NCBI GenBank assembly: GCA_007119345.1
Contig: SKPV01000018.1
Coordinates: forward strand, 1-58,817
DNA from: Halovivax sp.
GTDB lineage: Archaea > Halobacteriota > Halobacteria > Halobacteriales > Natrialbaceae
Reading direction: 5' to 3'
DNA: 58,817 nucleotides
Below, piece after piece: positions 44,961 to 53,337 of this stretch; position 1 is the stretch's first letter, and every line of letters begins with the position of its first letter. The notes below the pieces were generated by a model. It was not told the origin of the DNA and made no database searches. It saw only the letters and a list, made by a program, of their open reading frames with translations. A program made the position numbers and the translations under genes.

Positions 44961-45374
44961 ATGGACGAGCTCGACCGACAGATCCTCGCCATCCTCCGCC
45001 GGGACGCCCGCACGCCGTACACCGAGATCGCCGACGAGGTTGGAACGAGCGAGGGCACGGTCCGCAACCGCGTCGACCGGATGACCGAAGACGACGTCAT
45101 CGAGCGCTTCACCGTCGCGACGCGCACCGGAAACGTAAAGGCGATGATCGAGATCGGCGTCGCCGTCGACGTCGACACCCGCGAGATCTCCGAGCGAATG
45201 GCCGAGTGGGCGGAGGTCGACTTCGCCTGGCAGGTCTCCGGCGAGGAGGACGTCGTCCTCGTCGTCGACGCCGCCGACACCCGCGGGATCAACGAGCTCA
45301 TCACGAAGGCTCGCGAGCAGGACGAGGTCGTCAGCACGAAGACGCGCCTGATTCTCGACGAGCAGCTCGGGTGA
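44961..45374 (+). CDS. lrp: Lrp/AsnC-family transcriptional regulator
   Basis: This 137-residue protein has an N-terminal winged helix (ELDRQILAILRRDARTPYTE, then GTSEGTVRNRVDRM) and a C-terminal RAM ligand-binding domain (VKAMIEIGVAVDVD, VSGEEDVVLVVDAADTRG). Length is normal for the family. It is divergent from carA, whose product feeds arginine and pyrimidine synthesis, and two palindromes lie between them. Its effector is unknown. Confidence 0.9.
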   Translation: MDELDRQILAILRRDARTPYTEIADEVGTSEGTVRNRVDRMTEDDVIERFTVATRTGNVKAMIEIGVAVDVDTREISERMAEWAEVDFAWQVSGEEDVVLVVDAADTRGINELITKAREQDEVVSTKTRLILDEQLG

Positions 45375-45447
45375 GCGCGGCGACGACTGGGCCGGTCGCG
45401 TGAGCGCGGCGACGACTGGGCCGGTCGGGCGACGACTGGGCCGGTCA
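45371..45447. repeat. 29-bp tandem repeat starting at the Lrp stop codon
   Basis: Units begin at 45371 and 45400 (each GTGAGCGCGGCGACGACTGG) and a partial third at 45428-45447. The first unit contains the Lrp stop codon (45372-45374). The spacer between the convergent genes is otherwise short. Confidence 0.85.
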
Positions 45448-45552
45448 GGTATGGGCTCGACCGACCGGTGGGGGGGCTACTCGCGTTCGGGCGTCGTGGC
45501 CGATTCCCCGAACGAGATCGGAACGACGGCCGTGGTAGCGACCGAACGCCGG

Positions 45553-46545
45553 TCAGACGGTTGCGGGAGCGACCTCGAGCCGCCAGATCTTCGGGAACGT
45601 CCCGTCCAGCCGGTGCCACGAGTCGCCGGCGTCGTCGCTCGCGTACAGGCGGCTCGTCCCGTCGTCCGTCTCGCCGGCGTAGACCAGCCTCGCCGGATCG
45701 TCGGGAAGGGTCCGGAGGGTGTCTGCCGGGCCGGCCGCCGGTAACCCGTCGCCGACCGGCCGCCACGACTCGCCCCGGTTCGCGCTGCGGAAAACCGGCT
45801 CGCCGTCGCGGTCCGCGTAGACGTACGCCCGGTTCGGCCGATCGGGATCGAACACGACCCCGTGCACGTACGCGCCCGCGAGGTCGGCGACCGACTCCCA
45901 CGAGTCGCCGGCGTCCTCGCTCCGGTACAGGCCGGCGCCGGTTCCCGCGAAGACGCGGTCGGGGTCGGCCGGATCGATCGCGATCCGGTGGAGGTCCCGT
46001 CCGACCAGCGCCTCGTGCCACCGCTCGCCCCCGTCGTGCGTGTAGAGCAGGGCGCCGTGTTCGACGCCCGCGAAGAGCCGGTCCGGTCGATCCGGGTGGA
46101 TCGCGATCCCGTGGACGTGGCCCGCGCGGAACGGGTCGTGAAAGAACGTCCAGTCCGGGCGGCTCGGCAGGTCGTCGATCCCCTCGAACGGGTCGACCGT
46201 CGCCCCGCCGTCGGTCGATCGGTACAGCATCGGCGGCTCGGTCCCGACGTACACCGTCTCTGGGTCGATCGGGTCGCGCTCGACGCCCCAGACCCACTCG
46301 TCCTCGAAGCCGAGCGTTTCGACCGTCCGCCCGGCGTCGGTCGTGCGGTGGAGGCCGCGCCCGCGAAGTCCGCAGCCGATCAGCGCCTCCCGCGGATCGG
46401 ACGGGTGGACGGAAACGTCTCGCACCGCGTTCTCGTCGAGCGACCGACCGACGCGCTCGAGTCCGGTCGGTTCGGCCCGGAGCACTCGCAGGCCGTCTTC
46501 CGTACCCAGGTACAGCAGGTTGGGTTCGGTCGCCATCGGGCTCAT
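45553..46545 (-). CDS. BNR-repeat beta-propeller protein (WD40/sialidase-like)
   Basis: This 330-residue protein contains several Asp-box repeats (S/T-x-D-x-G-x-T/S-W): RTTDAGRTVET, YRSTDGGATVD, YTHDGGERWHEAL, YRSEDAGDSWES, FRSANRGESWRPV and YASDDAGDSWHR. The blades form a beta-propeller like sialidases or photosystem-stability factor Ycf48. No signal peptide is obvious, so a cytoplasmic location is likely. No catalytic motif is seen. The start could be Met1 at 46545 or Met4 at 46536. Confidence 0.82.
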   Translation of the reverse strand: MSPMATEPNLLYLGTEDGLRVLRAEPTGLERVGRSLDENAVRDVSVHPSDPREALIGCGLRGRGLHRTTDAGRTVETLGFEDEWVWGVERDPIDPETVYVGTEPPMLYRSTDGGATVDPFEGIDDLPSRPDWTFFHDPFRAGHVHGIAIHPDRPDRLFAGVEHGALLYTHDGGERWHEALVGRDLHRIAIDPADPDRVFAGTGAGLYRSEDAGDSWESVADLAGAYVHGVVFDPDRPNRAYVYADRDGEPVFRSANRGESWRPVGDGLPAAGPADTLRTLPDDPARLVYAGETDDGTSRLYASDDAGDSWHRLDGTFPKIWRLEVAPATV

Positions 46546-46648
46546 ACCGGATGCTCGGTCGTCCCGGGAGAAAACCGCTCGCCGAAGCGGATTTCCGTTG
46601 GCAAAATGAGAGTTCCTCGGCGGCCGATCCCCTCGTCGGCGCGCTCGC

Positions 46649-47380
46649 CTACGAAGCGTCGCGCCGCTCGCGCTCCTCGTCCTCACCGGGCGGTCGTCCG
46701 ACGCCGGGCGCGGCCCCGTCCAGCGCGTCGATCGTCCCCTTGCGTCGGTGGACCGAGCGGTAGAGCCGTCGGAGCCACCGGTCGACCCGACCGTTCGAAA
46801 TTCGAAAGTCGACCCGGCCGTCCCGGATCGCGTCGACCACCGCCCCGGGCGTCAGGTCGTCGGCGTCGACTCGCGTGAAGGCCCGCCCGACCTCGAAGGG
46901 GAAGTGGGCGTCGCTGCCGCCGACCAGCGGCAGGTCCCGTTCAGCGGCCAGCTGCTCGACGAGCGGCCGCGAGCGCGGGTGCTTGCCGTTGACCTCGATG
47001 GCGTCGAACGGAACGTCGCTCACGTCCCGGACGGTGCTGTTGCGGAACGGGTGGGCGACGATGGCCGCACAGCCCCGGTCGTGGGCCAGTTCGACCGCCT
47101 CCGCCGGCGTGAGCGTCCCGGGTTCCGTGCGGGCGGGCGGATCCGGTCCCACCACCAGGACGTGACCGCGGTCGGTCGTGATCTCGATGCCCGGGATCGT
47201 CGCGACGCCGTCCGACCCGAACCGCGTGTAGTAGTCGTGGTTCGTCGTCGCGACTCCGTCGAGCCCCCGGCGCGTCGCCGCGCGAACGAGCAACCGGTGT
47301 CCGACGGGATCGAACCGGTCGCCGAGGCGCTGGCGACCGTGGAAGAATCGCGTGTGCGCGTGGAGGTCGACGGAGTACAC
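46649..47380 (-). CDS. PHP-domain metal-dependent phosphoesterase
   Basis: From a GTG start the protein has 243 residues. The PHP motifs are SVDLHAHTRFFHGRQ (two His), GVATTNHDYYTRFGS, PGIEITTDRGHV (Glu), IVAHPFRN and LVGGSDAHFPFEVG (Asp, His). They bind two or three metals for phosphate-ester hydrolysis. The substrate is unknown. Upstream frame is Arg/Ser rich, so the GTG at 47380 is preferred, but an earlier start is possible. The C-terminal tail is Glu/Arg rich. Confidence 0.82.
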   Translation of the reverse strand: MYSVDLHAHTRFFHGRQRLGDRFDPVGHRLLVRAATRRGLDGVATTNHDYYTRFGSDGVATIPGIEITTDRGHVLVVGPDPPARTEPGTLTPAEAVELAHDRGCAAIVAHPFRNSTVRDVSDVPFDAIEVNGKHPRSRPLVEQLAAERDLPLVGGSDAHFPFEVGRAFTRVDADDLTPGAVVDAIRDGRVDFRISNGRVDRWLRRLYRSVHRRKGTIDALDGAAPGVGRPPGEDEERERRDAS

Positions 47381-47440
47381 GTGTCCGTCCGAGGATTGCC
47401 GGGCCGTGCCTTTTGCACTTTCTACTCGTACCCTTCCCGT

Positions 47441-47707
47441 ATGTGTCCGGCCCGTTCGGAGCGGCGGGTGTCGGTGGTGAACCCCGCGAGCGGGAGCGAA
47501 GATCACGTCGACGCCGTCCTCGAGCTGGCGACCGATCGCGGGTTCTCGGTCCGCGTTACGGAGGCGGCGGGCGACGCGAGGCGGTACGCCGCAGCCGAAG
47601 CCGACGGCGCGGACCTCCTCGCGGCGGTCGGCGGCGTCGGGACGATCCCGACCCGGACGAGGGATGACGACGGCGACGGCCGGAACCGGGCCGACGATCG
47701 ACGCTGA
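47441..47707 (+). pseudogene. Truncated diacylglycerol kinase/lipid kinase remnant
   Basis: The 88-residue frame begins MCPARSERRVSVVNPASGSE, the start of a YegS/DAGK-type lipid kinase. The catalytic GGDGT motif reads GGVGTIPTR, with Asp replaced by Val, and the frame then runs into Arg/Asp-rich sequence and ends. About two thirds of the normal protein, including the rest of the catalytic domain, is missing. It is most likely a decaying remnant. Confidence 0.65.
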
Positions 47708-47761
47708 CGGCGACCGTCCCGAGTCGATACTGGTTTCACGCGCCTCGCCGTTCGACGGCGT

Positions 47762-48325
47762 ATGAGCGGTCAGCTCGACGACGACCTCACGCACCCGAAC
47801 GCCGGACAGGACGTGATCGCGGTCGACGAGGACGATACCGAACTCGAGACGGTCAACCGACTCGATGCCCACACCGGCGACGGCATTCGCCACCGGGCGT
47901 TCACCTCCCTCGTCTTCGACGAGGAGGACAACATCCTGCTGGCCCAGCGCGCCCCCGAGAAGCGACTCTGGGGGACCTACTGGGACGGGACCGTTGCGTC
48001 CCACCCCGTCGAGGGCCAGAGCCAGGAGGCGGCCACGCGCCAGCGCCTCGAGGAGGAACTGGGCATCACGCCCGACCAGTACGAGGACCTCCGGATCACC
48101 GACCGCTTCGAGTACAAGCGCTACTTCGAGAACGAGGGCGTCGAGCACGAGGTGTGCGCCGTCTTGCAGCTCACGCTGCACGACCGGACGCTGACGCCGA
48201 ACGAGGAGGAGGTGGCCGGCCTCGCGTGGGTTCCGTACGACCGACTGCGCGAGCACCCCGAGTGGTACCGCCAGCTTCGTCTCTGCCCGTGGTTCGAGAT
48301 CGCGATGCGCCGGGACGACCGCTGA
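47762..48325 (+). CDS. idi: Isopentenyl-diphosphate isomerase type I-like NUDIX protein (catalytic Cys replaced)
   Basis: This 187-residue NUDIX protein resembles type I isopentenyl-diphosphate isomerase, which makes dimethylallyl diphosphate for archaeal lipids. The fold signature is LWGTYWDGTVASHPVEGQ (residues 69-86), LEEELGIT, FEYKRYFENEGVEHEVCAV (Glu pair of the metal/acid site) and the WFEIAM end. In the E. coli enzyme the catalytic Cys67 precedes GHP; here the aligned residue is Ala79 (TVASHP). The other key residues seem present. It may be inactive as an isomerase, use another residue, or have another substrate. Confidence 0.75.
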   Translation: MSGQLDDDLTHPNAGQDVIAVDEDDTELETVNRLDAHTGDGIRHRAFTSLVFDEEDNILLAQRAPEKRLWGTYWDGTVASHPVEGQSQEAATRQRLEEELGITPDQYEDLRITDRFEYKRYFENEGVEHEVCAVLQLTLHDRTLTPNEEEVAGLAWVPYDRLREHPEWYRQLRLCPWFEIAMRRDDR

Positions 48326-48453
48326 GCTCTCGACGGGCGAACGGCCGCTGGAACCGCGACGAGCGGGACGATCGCTGGGACCGCGACGGGTGGGACGATC
48401 GCTGAGATTTCGATGTGCGAGACGGCCGCTGAGATTTCGACGGAGGGACGACC
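48321..48453. repeat. 27-bp tandem repeat running out of the idi gene
   Basis: Units start at 48321, 48347, 48374, 48401 and 48428. Each begins GCTGA or GCTGG and ends in a GGGACGA or ACGGCC core. The first unit includes the idi stop codon (48323-48325), and the motif GGGACGACC also ends the gene itself (48312-48320). The array looks derived from the gene's last codons. Confidence 0.8.
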
Positions 48454-48835
48454 GCCACGTCAACAGGTCCGCGCCGTTCGCTCGCGTCTCTGAGGTCCCC
48501 GATCGACGATCGGACGTCGCGCCGCCGCCGTCGCGTTCGACGACTTCCGCGTCCACACGTTCCGCCTTCCGAGGCCGTCGCTCGGCCGTTCGGTAGGGTG
48601 CGCTTACCGCGAACGCCGTTCTCGGCGACGGGCGGACAGGTGGCGCCTACCTGACCCGTCGGAACGACGCTCGGCCGGTACGCCGCCCCTTCCCACGTTC
48701 GGCGAGGTTTGAGCCCGGCGGCCGCTGACCCCGGCGTCCGCAACGGGGCATTGTGGAATGATAACAAGCAACAATATTTATCCCCGAACGCTACCTACCA
48801 GCGCGCGTGAGCCGAACACCTCGGCTCGGATTCCC
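48326..48835. other. Spacer between idi and the next gene
   Basis: It holds the 27-bp repeat at the left and a strong TATA box (CAATATTTAT, 48772-48781) at the right. No other gene is seen. Confidence 0.5.
48772..48781 (+). promoter_or_regulatory. TATA box of the gene at 48836
   Basis: CAATATTTAT lies 55-64 bp before the ATG, so the transcript probably starts near 48803 and has a leader of about 30 bases. Confidence 0.6.
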
Positions 48836-49138
48836 ATGAGTTCGACGCCGCGAGAAACCGAGCGCCACCCCGTCGACCTGTCGCGAGAGCAACGCTGGGT
48901 CGTCCACCACGTCCTCGCCGACCGCGCCGAGGAGTCGATCGACGCGGGCGATCGGCCGCCGGCCTGGCTGGTCGACCTGTTCGAGCGGATCGAATCCGGA
49001 CCGGCGACGATCACCACCCGGCAGGCGACCAGGCTCGAGGCGGCGCTCGCGGTCTACGCGGCGGCCGAGGGGACGCCGGACCGGGACCGCCCCGTCGCCT
49101 CGGCGGTGGTCGACGAGCTCGTCGCGATCGACGCGTAG
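48836..49138 (+). CDS. Haloarchaeal protein of the DUF7853 type
   Basis: This 100-residue protein begins MSSTPRETERHPVDLSREQR and has WVVHHVLADRAEESIDAGD, then ATRLEAALAVYAAAEGTPDR. It is helical, moderately acidic and without membrane segments. I recall the family only as DUF7853, of unknown function, and am not sure of the match. Its mRNA has a leader of about 30 bases. Confidence 0.6.
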   Translation: MSSTPRETERHPVDLSREQRWVVHHVLADRAEESIDAGDRPPAWLVDLFERIESGPATITTRQATRLEAALAVYAAAEGTPDRDRPVASAVVDELVAIDA

Positions 49139-49274
49139 CCGGCACCGCGATCTCGTCCGCCCGAAACGCACCCGCGCTCGGCCCTCCTCCGACCGCCGAT
49201 TCCGGGATGTCGGTCGCCGTTTCGAGGTGGGTCGCTGCGCTCACCACCGCGCCGCTCACGGCTCCCGTCGGTGG

Positions 49275-49357
49275 CCGCTCGCCATCCCGAGGCGGCTCAC
49301 GTAGTCCGACGCTCGCGGGTCGCTGTGCTCCCCGCTCGCCATCCCGAGGCGGCTCAC
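49275..49357. repeat. 26-bp direct repeat, 57-bp period
   Basis: CCGCTCGCCATCCCGAGGCG followed by GCTCAC occurs at 49275-49300 and 49332-49357. The copies are identical, and the array lies just beyond the stop codon of the convergent membrane protein. Confidence 0.85.
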
Positions 49358-49374
49358 TCCGTTCGCCGCCTCGC

Positions 49375-49686
49375 CTACGGCCTCGTCGTCGCCCACACCG
49401 CCGTCACCGCGAGCAAGAGCGCCGGCAGGAGCGGCAGGATGATGAGCGCGAACCGGTACTCCGAGGCGCCCGGCGGGACGAGATAGATCGCGATCGGCGC
49501 GAGCACGAAGGCGACGACCATCACGCCGACGAGCACCCACCCACGCCAGTCGAACTCGCGATCGACCGCGTCCGGCGGGACGCCGGTGAGGGAGTCCTCT
49601 TCACCCGTCGACGACCCGTCCGCACGCTCGTCGCGCTCGTCGAACGCCGCCGGATCGTGGACGTACCGGTCGTCGCCGTCGGTCAC
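49375..49686 (-). CDS. Small membrane protein with two transmembrane segments
   Basis: This 103-residue protein has a 45-residue polar acidic N-terminus (MTDGDDRYVHDPAAFDERDE and a Ser/Thr/Gly stretch), then WRGWVLVGVMVVAFVLAPIA and a second helix (RFALIILPLLPALLLAVTAV). It ends WATTRP. No family is recognised. Confidence 0.7.
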   Translation of the reverse strand: MTDGDDRYVHDPAAFDERDERADGSSTGEEDSLTGVPPDAVDREFDWRGWVLVGVMVVAFVLAPIAIYLVPPGASEYRFALIILPLLPALLLAVTAVWATTRP

Positions 49687-49849
49687 GCGCGACGGTTCGA
49701 ACCGGGGGACTATGTGCGCTGCGTTTCGCCGTGCGGACTCGTTGCGAGTCGATCGCTCGCGTCGACGGGTCCGGACGGGCTTCGTCCTCGCAGCAGTCGC
49801 CGTGTTACCTTGCCGAAGGCACTTATCCGCCGCGCGCGGATGGTGTGCT

Positions 49850-50665
49850 ATGAATCGCCGATCGCTCCTCGTCGCGACGGGCCTCGCGACCGTCTCGCTC
49901 GCCGGCTGTCTCTCGGAGGATGCGGACGGAGACGACGCCGTCGACGGAGACGACGGAAACGACGGAGACGACCCGTCCGGGGGCGACGATCCGGCCGACG
50001 AACTCGCCGAGGACCCCCGCGTCGACGAGCCGTCCCACGAGATCGACCGGCCGGAGACCCCCGACGACGGCGACGAGGAGTGGTACGACGACTATCTGGG
50101 CGAGACGATGGACGGGGAGCCGTCGCTGGCGTTCGAACGGATCGAGGGCTTCGTGCGCGTGGCGGATCCGTTGCCCGGCGAAACCGGCGCCGAGTATCGC
50201 GTGTGGACGGCCGACGGCGCCGACGAATTCGAAGAACTCGTGGATCTCGACGGATCGCACGACGACGTCGCGGCCGAACTGGAGGCGATCGACTTCGACG
50301 AGCGCTTCGCCGTCGTCGTCGCGTCGGGCTGGGGGTCGGGATCGGTCTCCCACCGCTTCGCGCGGGTCGAGGCGTTCGACGGCGGGGATGCGGAGGCCGC
50401 CGGGGCGGACGACGAGGCCGACGGCGCGGACGATGGCGAGGACCAGTTCGCCGACGTCGCCGGCGTCCACGTCCACGGCTACTACACCGACCCGTTGGTG
50501 CAGACCGACGACTGGACGACGCGGACGTCGGTCCTCGCCGTCGAGCGGCCGGACCACGACGTCGACCTGGCGCGGCTGAGCCTCACCGTCGCCGCGGATC
50601 GGCGCGTCCACGTCAACTCGACCGAAGGCGTCGTCTCGCTCGACGGGGACGGAGACGAGAAGTGA
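49850..50665 (+). CDS. Acidic secreted lipoprotein of unknown function
   Basis: This 271-residue protein begins MNRRSLLVATGLATVSLAGC, a Tat-type lipobox. An Asp/Gly-rich linker runs to about residue 70. The rest looks beta-rich: LAFERIEGFVRVADPLPGET, ERFAVVVASGWGSGSVSH and VLAVERPDHDVDLARLSLTV. I recognise no domain. It converges on the alcohol dehydrogenase gene. Confidence 0.75.
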   Translation: MNRRSLLVATGLATVSLAGCLSEDADGDDAVDGDDGNDGDDPSGGDDPADELAEDPRVDEPSHEIDRPETPDDGDEEWYDDYLGETMDGEPSLAFERIEGFVRVADPLPGETGAEYRVWTADGADEFEELVDLDGSHDDVAAELEAIDFDERFAVVVASGWGSGSVSHRFARVEAFDGGDAEAAGADDEADGADDGEDQFADVAGVHVHGYYTDPLVQTDDWTTRTSVLAVERPDHDVDLARLSLTVAADRRVHVNSTEGVVSLDGDGDEK

Positions 50666-50725
50666 GAGCCGGCCGACGAGCGAACCGGCCGCGACCCCAT
50701 CGGGCAGCCCTTCCTGCGCCGGTAA

Positions 50726-50809
50726 CCCGGCCGAACCCGTAGCGCTCGCTGCCCGGCATCAGGACGACCCGGCCGAACCCTTAGCGCTCGCTGTCGGGCA
50801 CCACGACGA
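50726..50809. repeat. 42-bp tandem repeat that includes the alcohol dehydrogenase 3' end
   Basis: Two units start at 50726 and 50768. Both contain CCCGGCCGAACCC and TAGCGCTCGCTG. The second unit includes the stop codon (50781-50783, minus strand) and last codons of the alcohol dehydrogenase; the first is a diverged copy beyond the stop. This shows that the 3' end of the gene was duplicated. Confidence 0.88.
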
Positions 50810-51821
50810 CCTTCCCGAAGCCCTCGCGCCCTTCCAGGAGTTCGTGCGCGCGTGCGCTCTCGCTCATCGGGAGCGTCTCCCGGATCGCCGGTTCGAAGGT
50901 GCCGTCCCAGACGAGATCCATGACGTCGTCGACCTGTCCGGGCGTGGCCATCGTCGAACCGACGATCGAGAGCTGATTCCAGAAGATGCGGGGGATGTCC
51001 GTCTCGGGGTTCGGTCCCGTCGTGCCGCCGCAGGTGACCAGTCGGCCGCCCTTCGCGAGGCTCTTGATCGAGTCCCGCCAGGTGGCGGCGCCGACGTGGT
51101 CGACGACGACGTCGACGCCCCGGCGGCCGGTCTCCTCGCGGACCCACGCGGCGAAGTCCGCCTCCTCGTAGTTGCAGACGTGGTCGGCGCCGTGTTCGCG
51201 GGCGGCCTCGAGCTTCGCCTCGGTGGACCCCGTCGCGTACACCTCGGCGCCGACGTAGTCGGCGATCTGGACGGCCGCGTGGCCGACCCCGCCGCTGGCG
51301 CCGAGGACGAGGATCGACTCGCTCGGGCGCAGGTCGGCCCGATCGACGAGCATCCGCCAGGCGGTCTGGAAGACGAGACAGGCCGAGCCCGCCACCTCCC
51401 AGTCGACGCCGTCCGGAACCGGAATCAGGTTGTCCTCGGGGATCGCGGCGTACTCGGCGTGGATGCCGGGAACGTGCTCGCCGATGATGTGGTAGGAGAC
51501 GCAGCGGGTGGCGTCGCCGTCCCGGCAGAACTCACAGTGGCCGCAGTTGACGCCCGCGGCGAGGGCCACCCGGTCGCCCTGCTCGAACCGGGTGACGTCG
51601 TCGCCGACCGCCTCGACGACGCCGGCGCCGTCGCTGCCCGGGACGTGGGGCATCTCGAGGTCGAGCGTCGGCAACCCGCGGCGGACCCAGACGTCGAGGT
51701 GGTTGAGCGCGGCGGCCTTGACGTCGACGAGCACCTCGTCGTCGCCGACGGTCGGCTCCGGGTGCTCGCCGTACTCGATGACGTCCGTGCCTCCGTGTTC
51801 GGTGATTGTGACGGCGTCCAT
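50781..51821 (-). CDS. Zinc-type alcohol dehydrogenase/quinone oxidoreductase family protein
   Basis: This 346-residue MDR-family oxidoreductase has the four-Cys structural zinc motif CGHCEFCRDGDATRC. VLVDVKAAALNHLDVWVRRG and PHVPGSDGAGVVEAVG (catalytic zinc region with GSDGAG) are present. The Rossmann motif is LVLGASGGVGHAAVQIAD. The substrate is unknown. I chose MDAVTITEHGG at 51821, because a longer start at 51848 would sit on the TATA-like CTGTTATGG on the minus strand near 51850. Confidence 0.88.
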   Translation of the reverse strand: MDAVTITEHGGTDVIEYGEHPEPTVGDDEVLVDVKAAALNHLDVWVRRGLPTLDLEMPHVPGSDGAGVVEAVGDDVTRFEQGDRVALAAGVNCGHCEFCRDGDATRCVSYHIIGEHVPGIHAEYAAIPEDNLIPVPDGVDWEVAGSACLVFQTAWRMLVDRADLRPSESILVLGASGGVGHAAVQIADYVGAEVYATGSTEAKLEAAREHGADHVCNYEEADFAAWVREETGRRGVDVVVDHVGAATWRDSIKSLAKGGRLVTCGGTTGPNPETDIPRIFWNQLSIVGSTMATPGQVDDVMDLVWDGTFEPAIRETLPMSESARAHELLEGREGFGKVVVVPDSER

Positions 51822-51927
51822 GCGCGGAGTAACGGCGGTGGCGGCCATAACAGTTGGTGAGACCTATCGAGGAGACGCGTTCGGTCGCCGGCCCAGCGCT
51901 TTTGATCGTCCCGGGAGAATCGACCGT

Positions 51928-52494
51928 ATGGCAGACGCCCGCGGGAGCGAGTCGGCGACGGTGGACGGCGATCGTCCGGCGGGTGACGAGCGAAGGCCGG
52001 GGATCGACGGCCCGCTCGGATTCGCCGTCGTCACCGTCTCGGGCGACCGCGGGATCGAAGACGACGAACCGACCGGGGAGATCGTGAGCGCGGTCGAGGC
52101 GGCGGATCACGAGGTCGCCGTCCGCGAGCGGATCGACGCGAGCCACGACAACGTGCAGTCGGCGGTGTCGCGCCTCGTGGACCGCGACGACGTCGACCTC
52201 GTCGTCGCGGCCGGCTCCACCGGGATCGAGCCCTCCGACGTCACCGTCGAGGCGGTGCGCCCGATCCTCGAGAAGGACCTTCCGACCTTCCGGTACGCGT
52301 ACGCGATCCGGGCGATCGAACGGATCGGCACGCGCGCGATCGGCGGTCGGACCGAGGCGGGGATCGTCGACGGCGTTCCCGTGTTCTGTCTCCCCGGCAA
52401 CGCCGAGGCGACGCGACTGGCGATCGAGGAGCTGATCGAACCGGAAGCGGTCCGGTTGGTGGCAACAGCCCGGGGTGACGAGGACGACGACTGA
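51928..52494 (+). CDS. MoaB/Mog-family molybdopterin protein
   Basis: This 188-residue protein belongs to the MoaB/MogA fold that binds molybdopterin and adenylylates it. Signatures are LGFAVVTVSGDRGIEDDEPT, LVVAAGSTGIEPSDVTVEA and VFCLPGNAEATRLAIEELI. The N-terminal 30 residues are acidic and variable. A TATA-like CTTTTGATC (about 51900) lies 21-29 bp upstream. No other molybdenum gene is nearby. Confidence 0.85.
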   Translation: MADARGSESATVDGDRPAGDERRPGIDGPLGFAVVTVSGDRGIEDDEPTGEIVSAVEAADHEVAVRERIDASHDNVQSAVSRLVDRDDVDLVVAAGSTGIEPSDVTVEAVRPILEKDLPTFRYAYAIRAIERIGTRAIGGRTEAGIVDGVPVFCLPGNAEATRLAIEELIEPEAVRLVATARGDEDDD

Positions 52495-52638
52495 GCCGGT
52501 CCGGCCGCTTCGCGACGTGGCGGTGCGGCCTCGGCGGCGAGACCGAGTCGATCCGGCCGTTGCGGGTCGCTGAGCGGACGGCACTCGGCGGCGACGAACC
52601 GTCAAGGCTCAACACCTGCCGGCCCGAACGGTCGGTCG

Positions 52639-53337
52639 ATGACCAAGGAGACGATCCGCGAGCGCGTCTGGGACGACCTCGAGGAGTCCGGGGTCGCCCG
52701 CTTTCCGTTCCCGCCCCACGGGCGGATTCCGAACTACGCCGGCGCGACGGAGGCGGCCGATCGGCTCGCCGACCGGTCGGCGTGGCGGACCGCGGAGACG
52801 ATCAAGGCGAACCCCGACGCGCCGCAACTGCCGGTTCGGAGGCGGGCGCTGCGCGACGGGAAGCGCCTCTACGTGGCCGTCCCGCGGCTCAGCGACGAAC
52901 GGTGTTTTCTTGAACTCGACCCGACCGAGGTCGAGGACGTCGACGCGGCGACGACCGTCTCGGGTATCTCCGAGCACGGACGGCCGGTCGCTCCGGACGA
53001 GGTGGCGCCGATCGACCTGATCGTCTCCGGGAGCGTCGCCGTCTCGGCGGACGGCGCACGAGTCGGCAAGGGCGAGGGCTACAGCGACCTGGAGTTCGCC
53101 CTCCTCGCCGAACGCGGGCTCGTCGGCGACGGGACGACCGTCGCCACGACGGTTCACGAACGGCAGGTGGTCGACGGTATCGACGACGCCGATCACGACG
53201 TCCGGATCGATCTGGTCGGCACGCCGGAACGGGTGATCCGGACCGAGGCGGACGACCGGCCGACGGGGATCGACTGGGACCTGCTCGACGACGATCGGCT
53301 CGAGGAGATTCCCGCGCTGTCGTCGCTCCGCGACTGA
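52639..53337 (+). CDS. 5-formyltetrahydrofolate cyclo-ligase family protein
   Basis: This 232-residue protein resembles 5-formyltetrahydrofolate cyclo-ligase, which recycles 5-formyl-THF to methenyl-THF using ATP. TIKANPDAPQLPVRRRALRD, IDLIVSGSVAVSADGARVGK, and GEGYSDLEFALLAERGL are the expected sites. It ends DWDLLDDDRLEEIPALSSLR. It supplies one-carbon units for pathways such as purine synthesis seen elsewhere in the window. Confidence 0.85.
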   Translation: MTKETIRERVWDDLEESGVARFPFPPHGRIPNYAGATEAADRLADRSAWRTAETIKANPDAPQLPVRRRALRDGKRLYVAVPRLSDERCFLELDPTEVEDVDAATTVSGISEHGRPVAPDEVAPIDLIVSGSVAVSADGARVGKGEGYSDLEFALLAERGLVGDGTTVATTVHERQVVDGIDDADHDVRIDLVGTPERVIRTEADDRPTGIDWDLLDDDRLEEIPALSSLRD

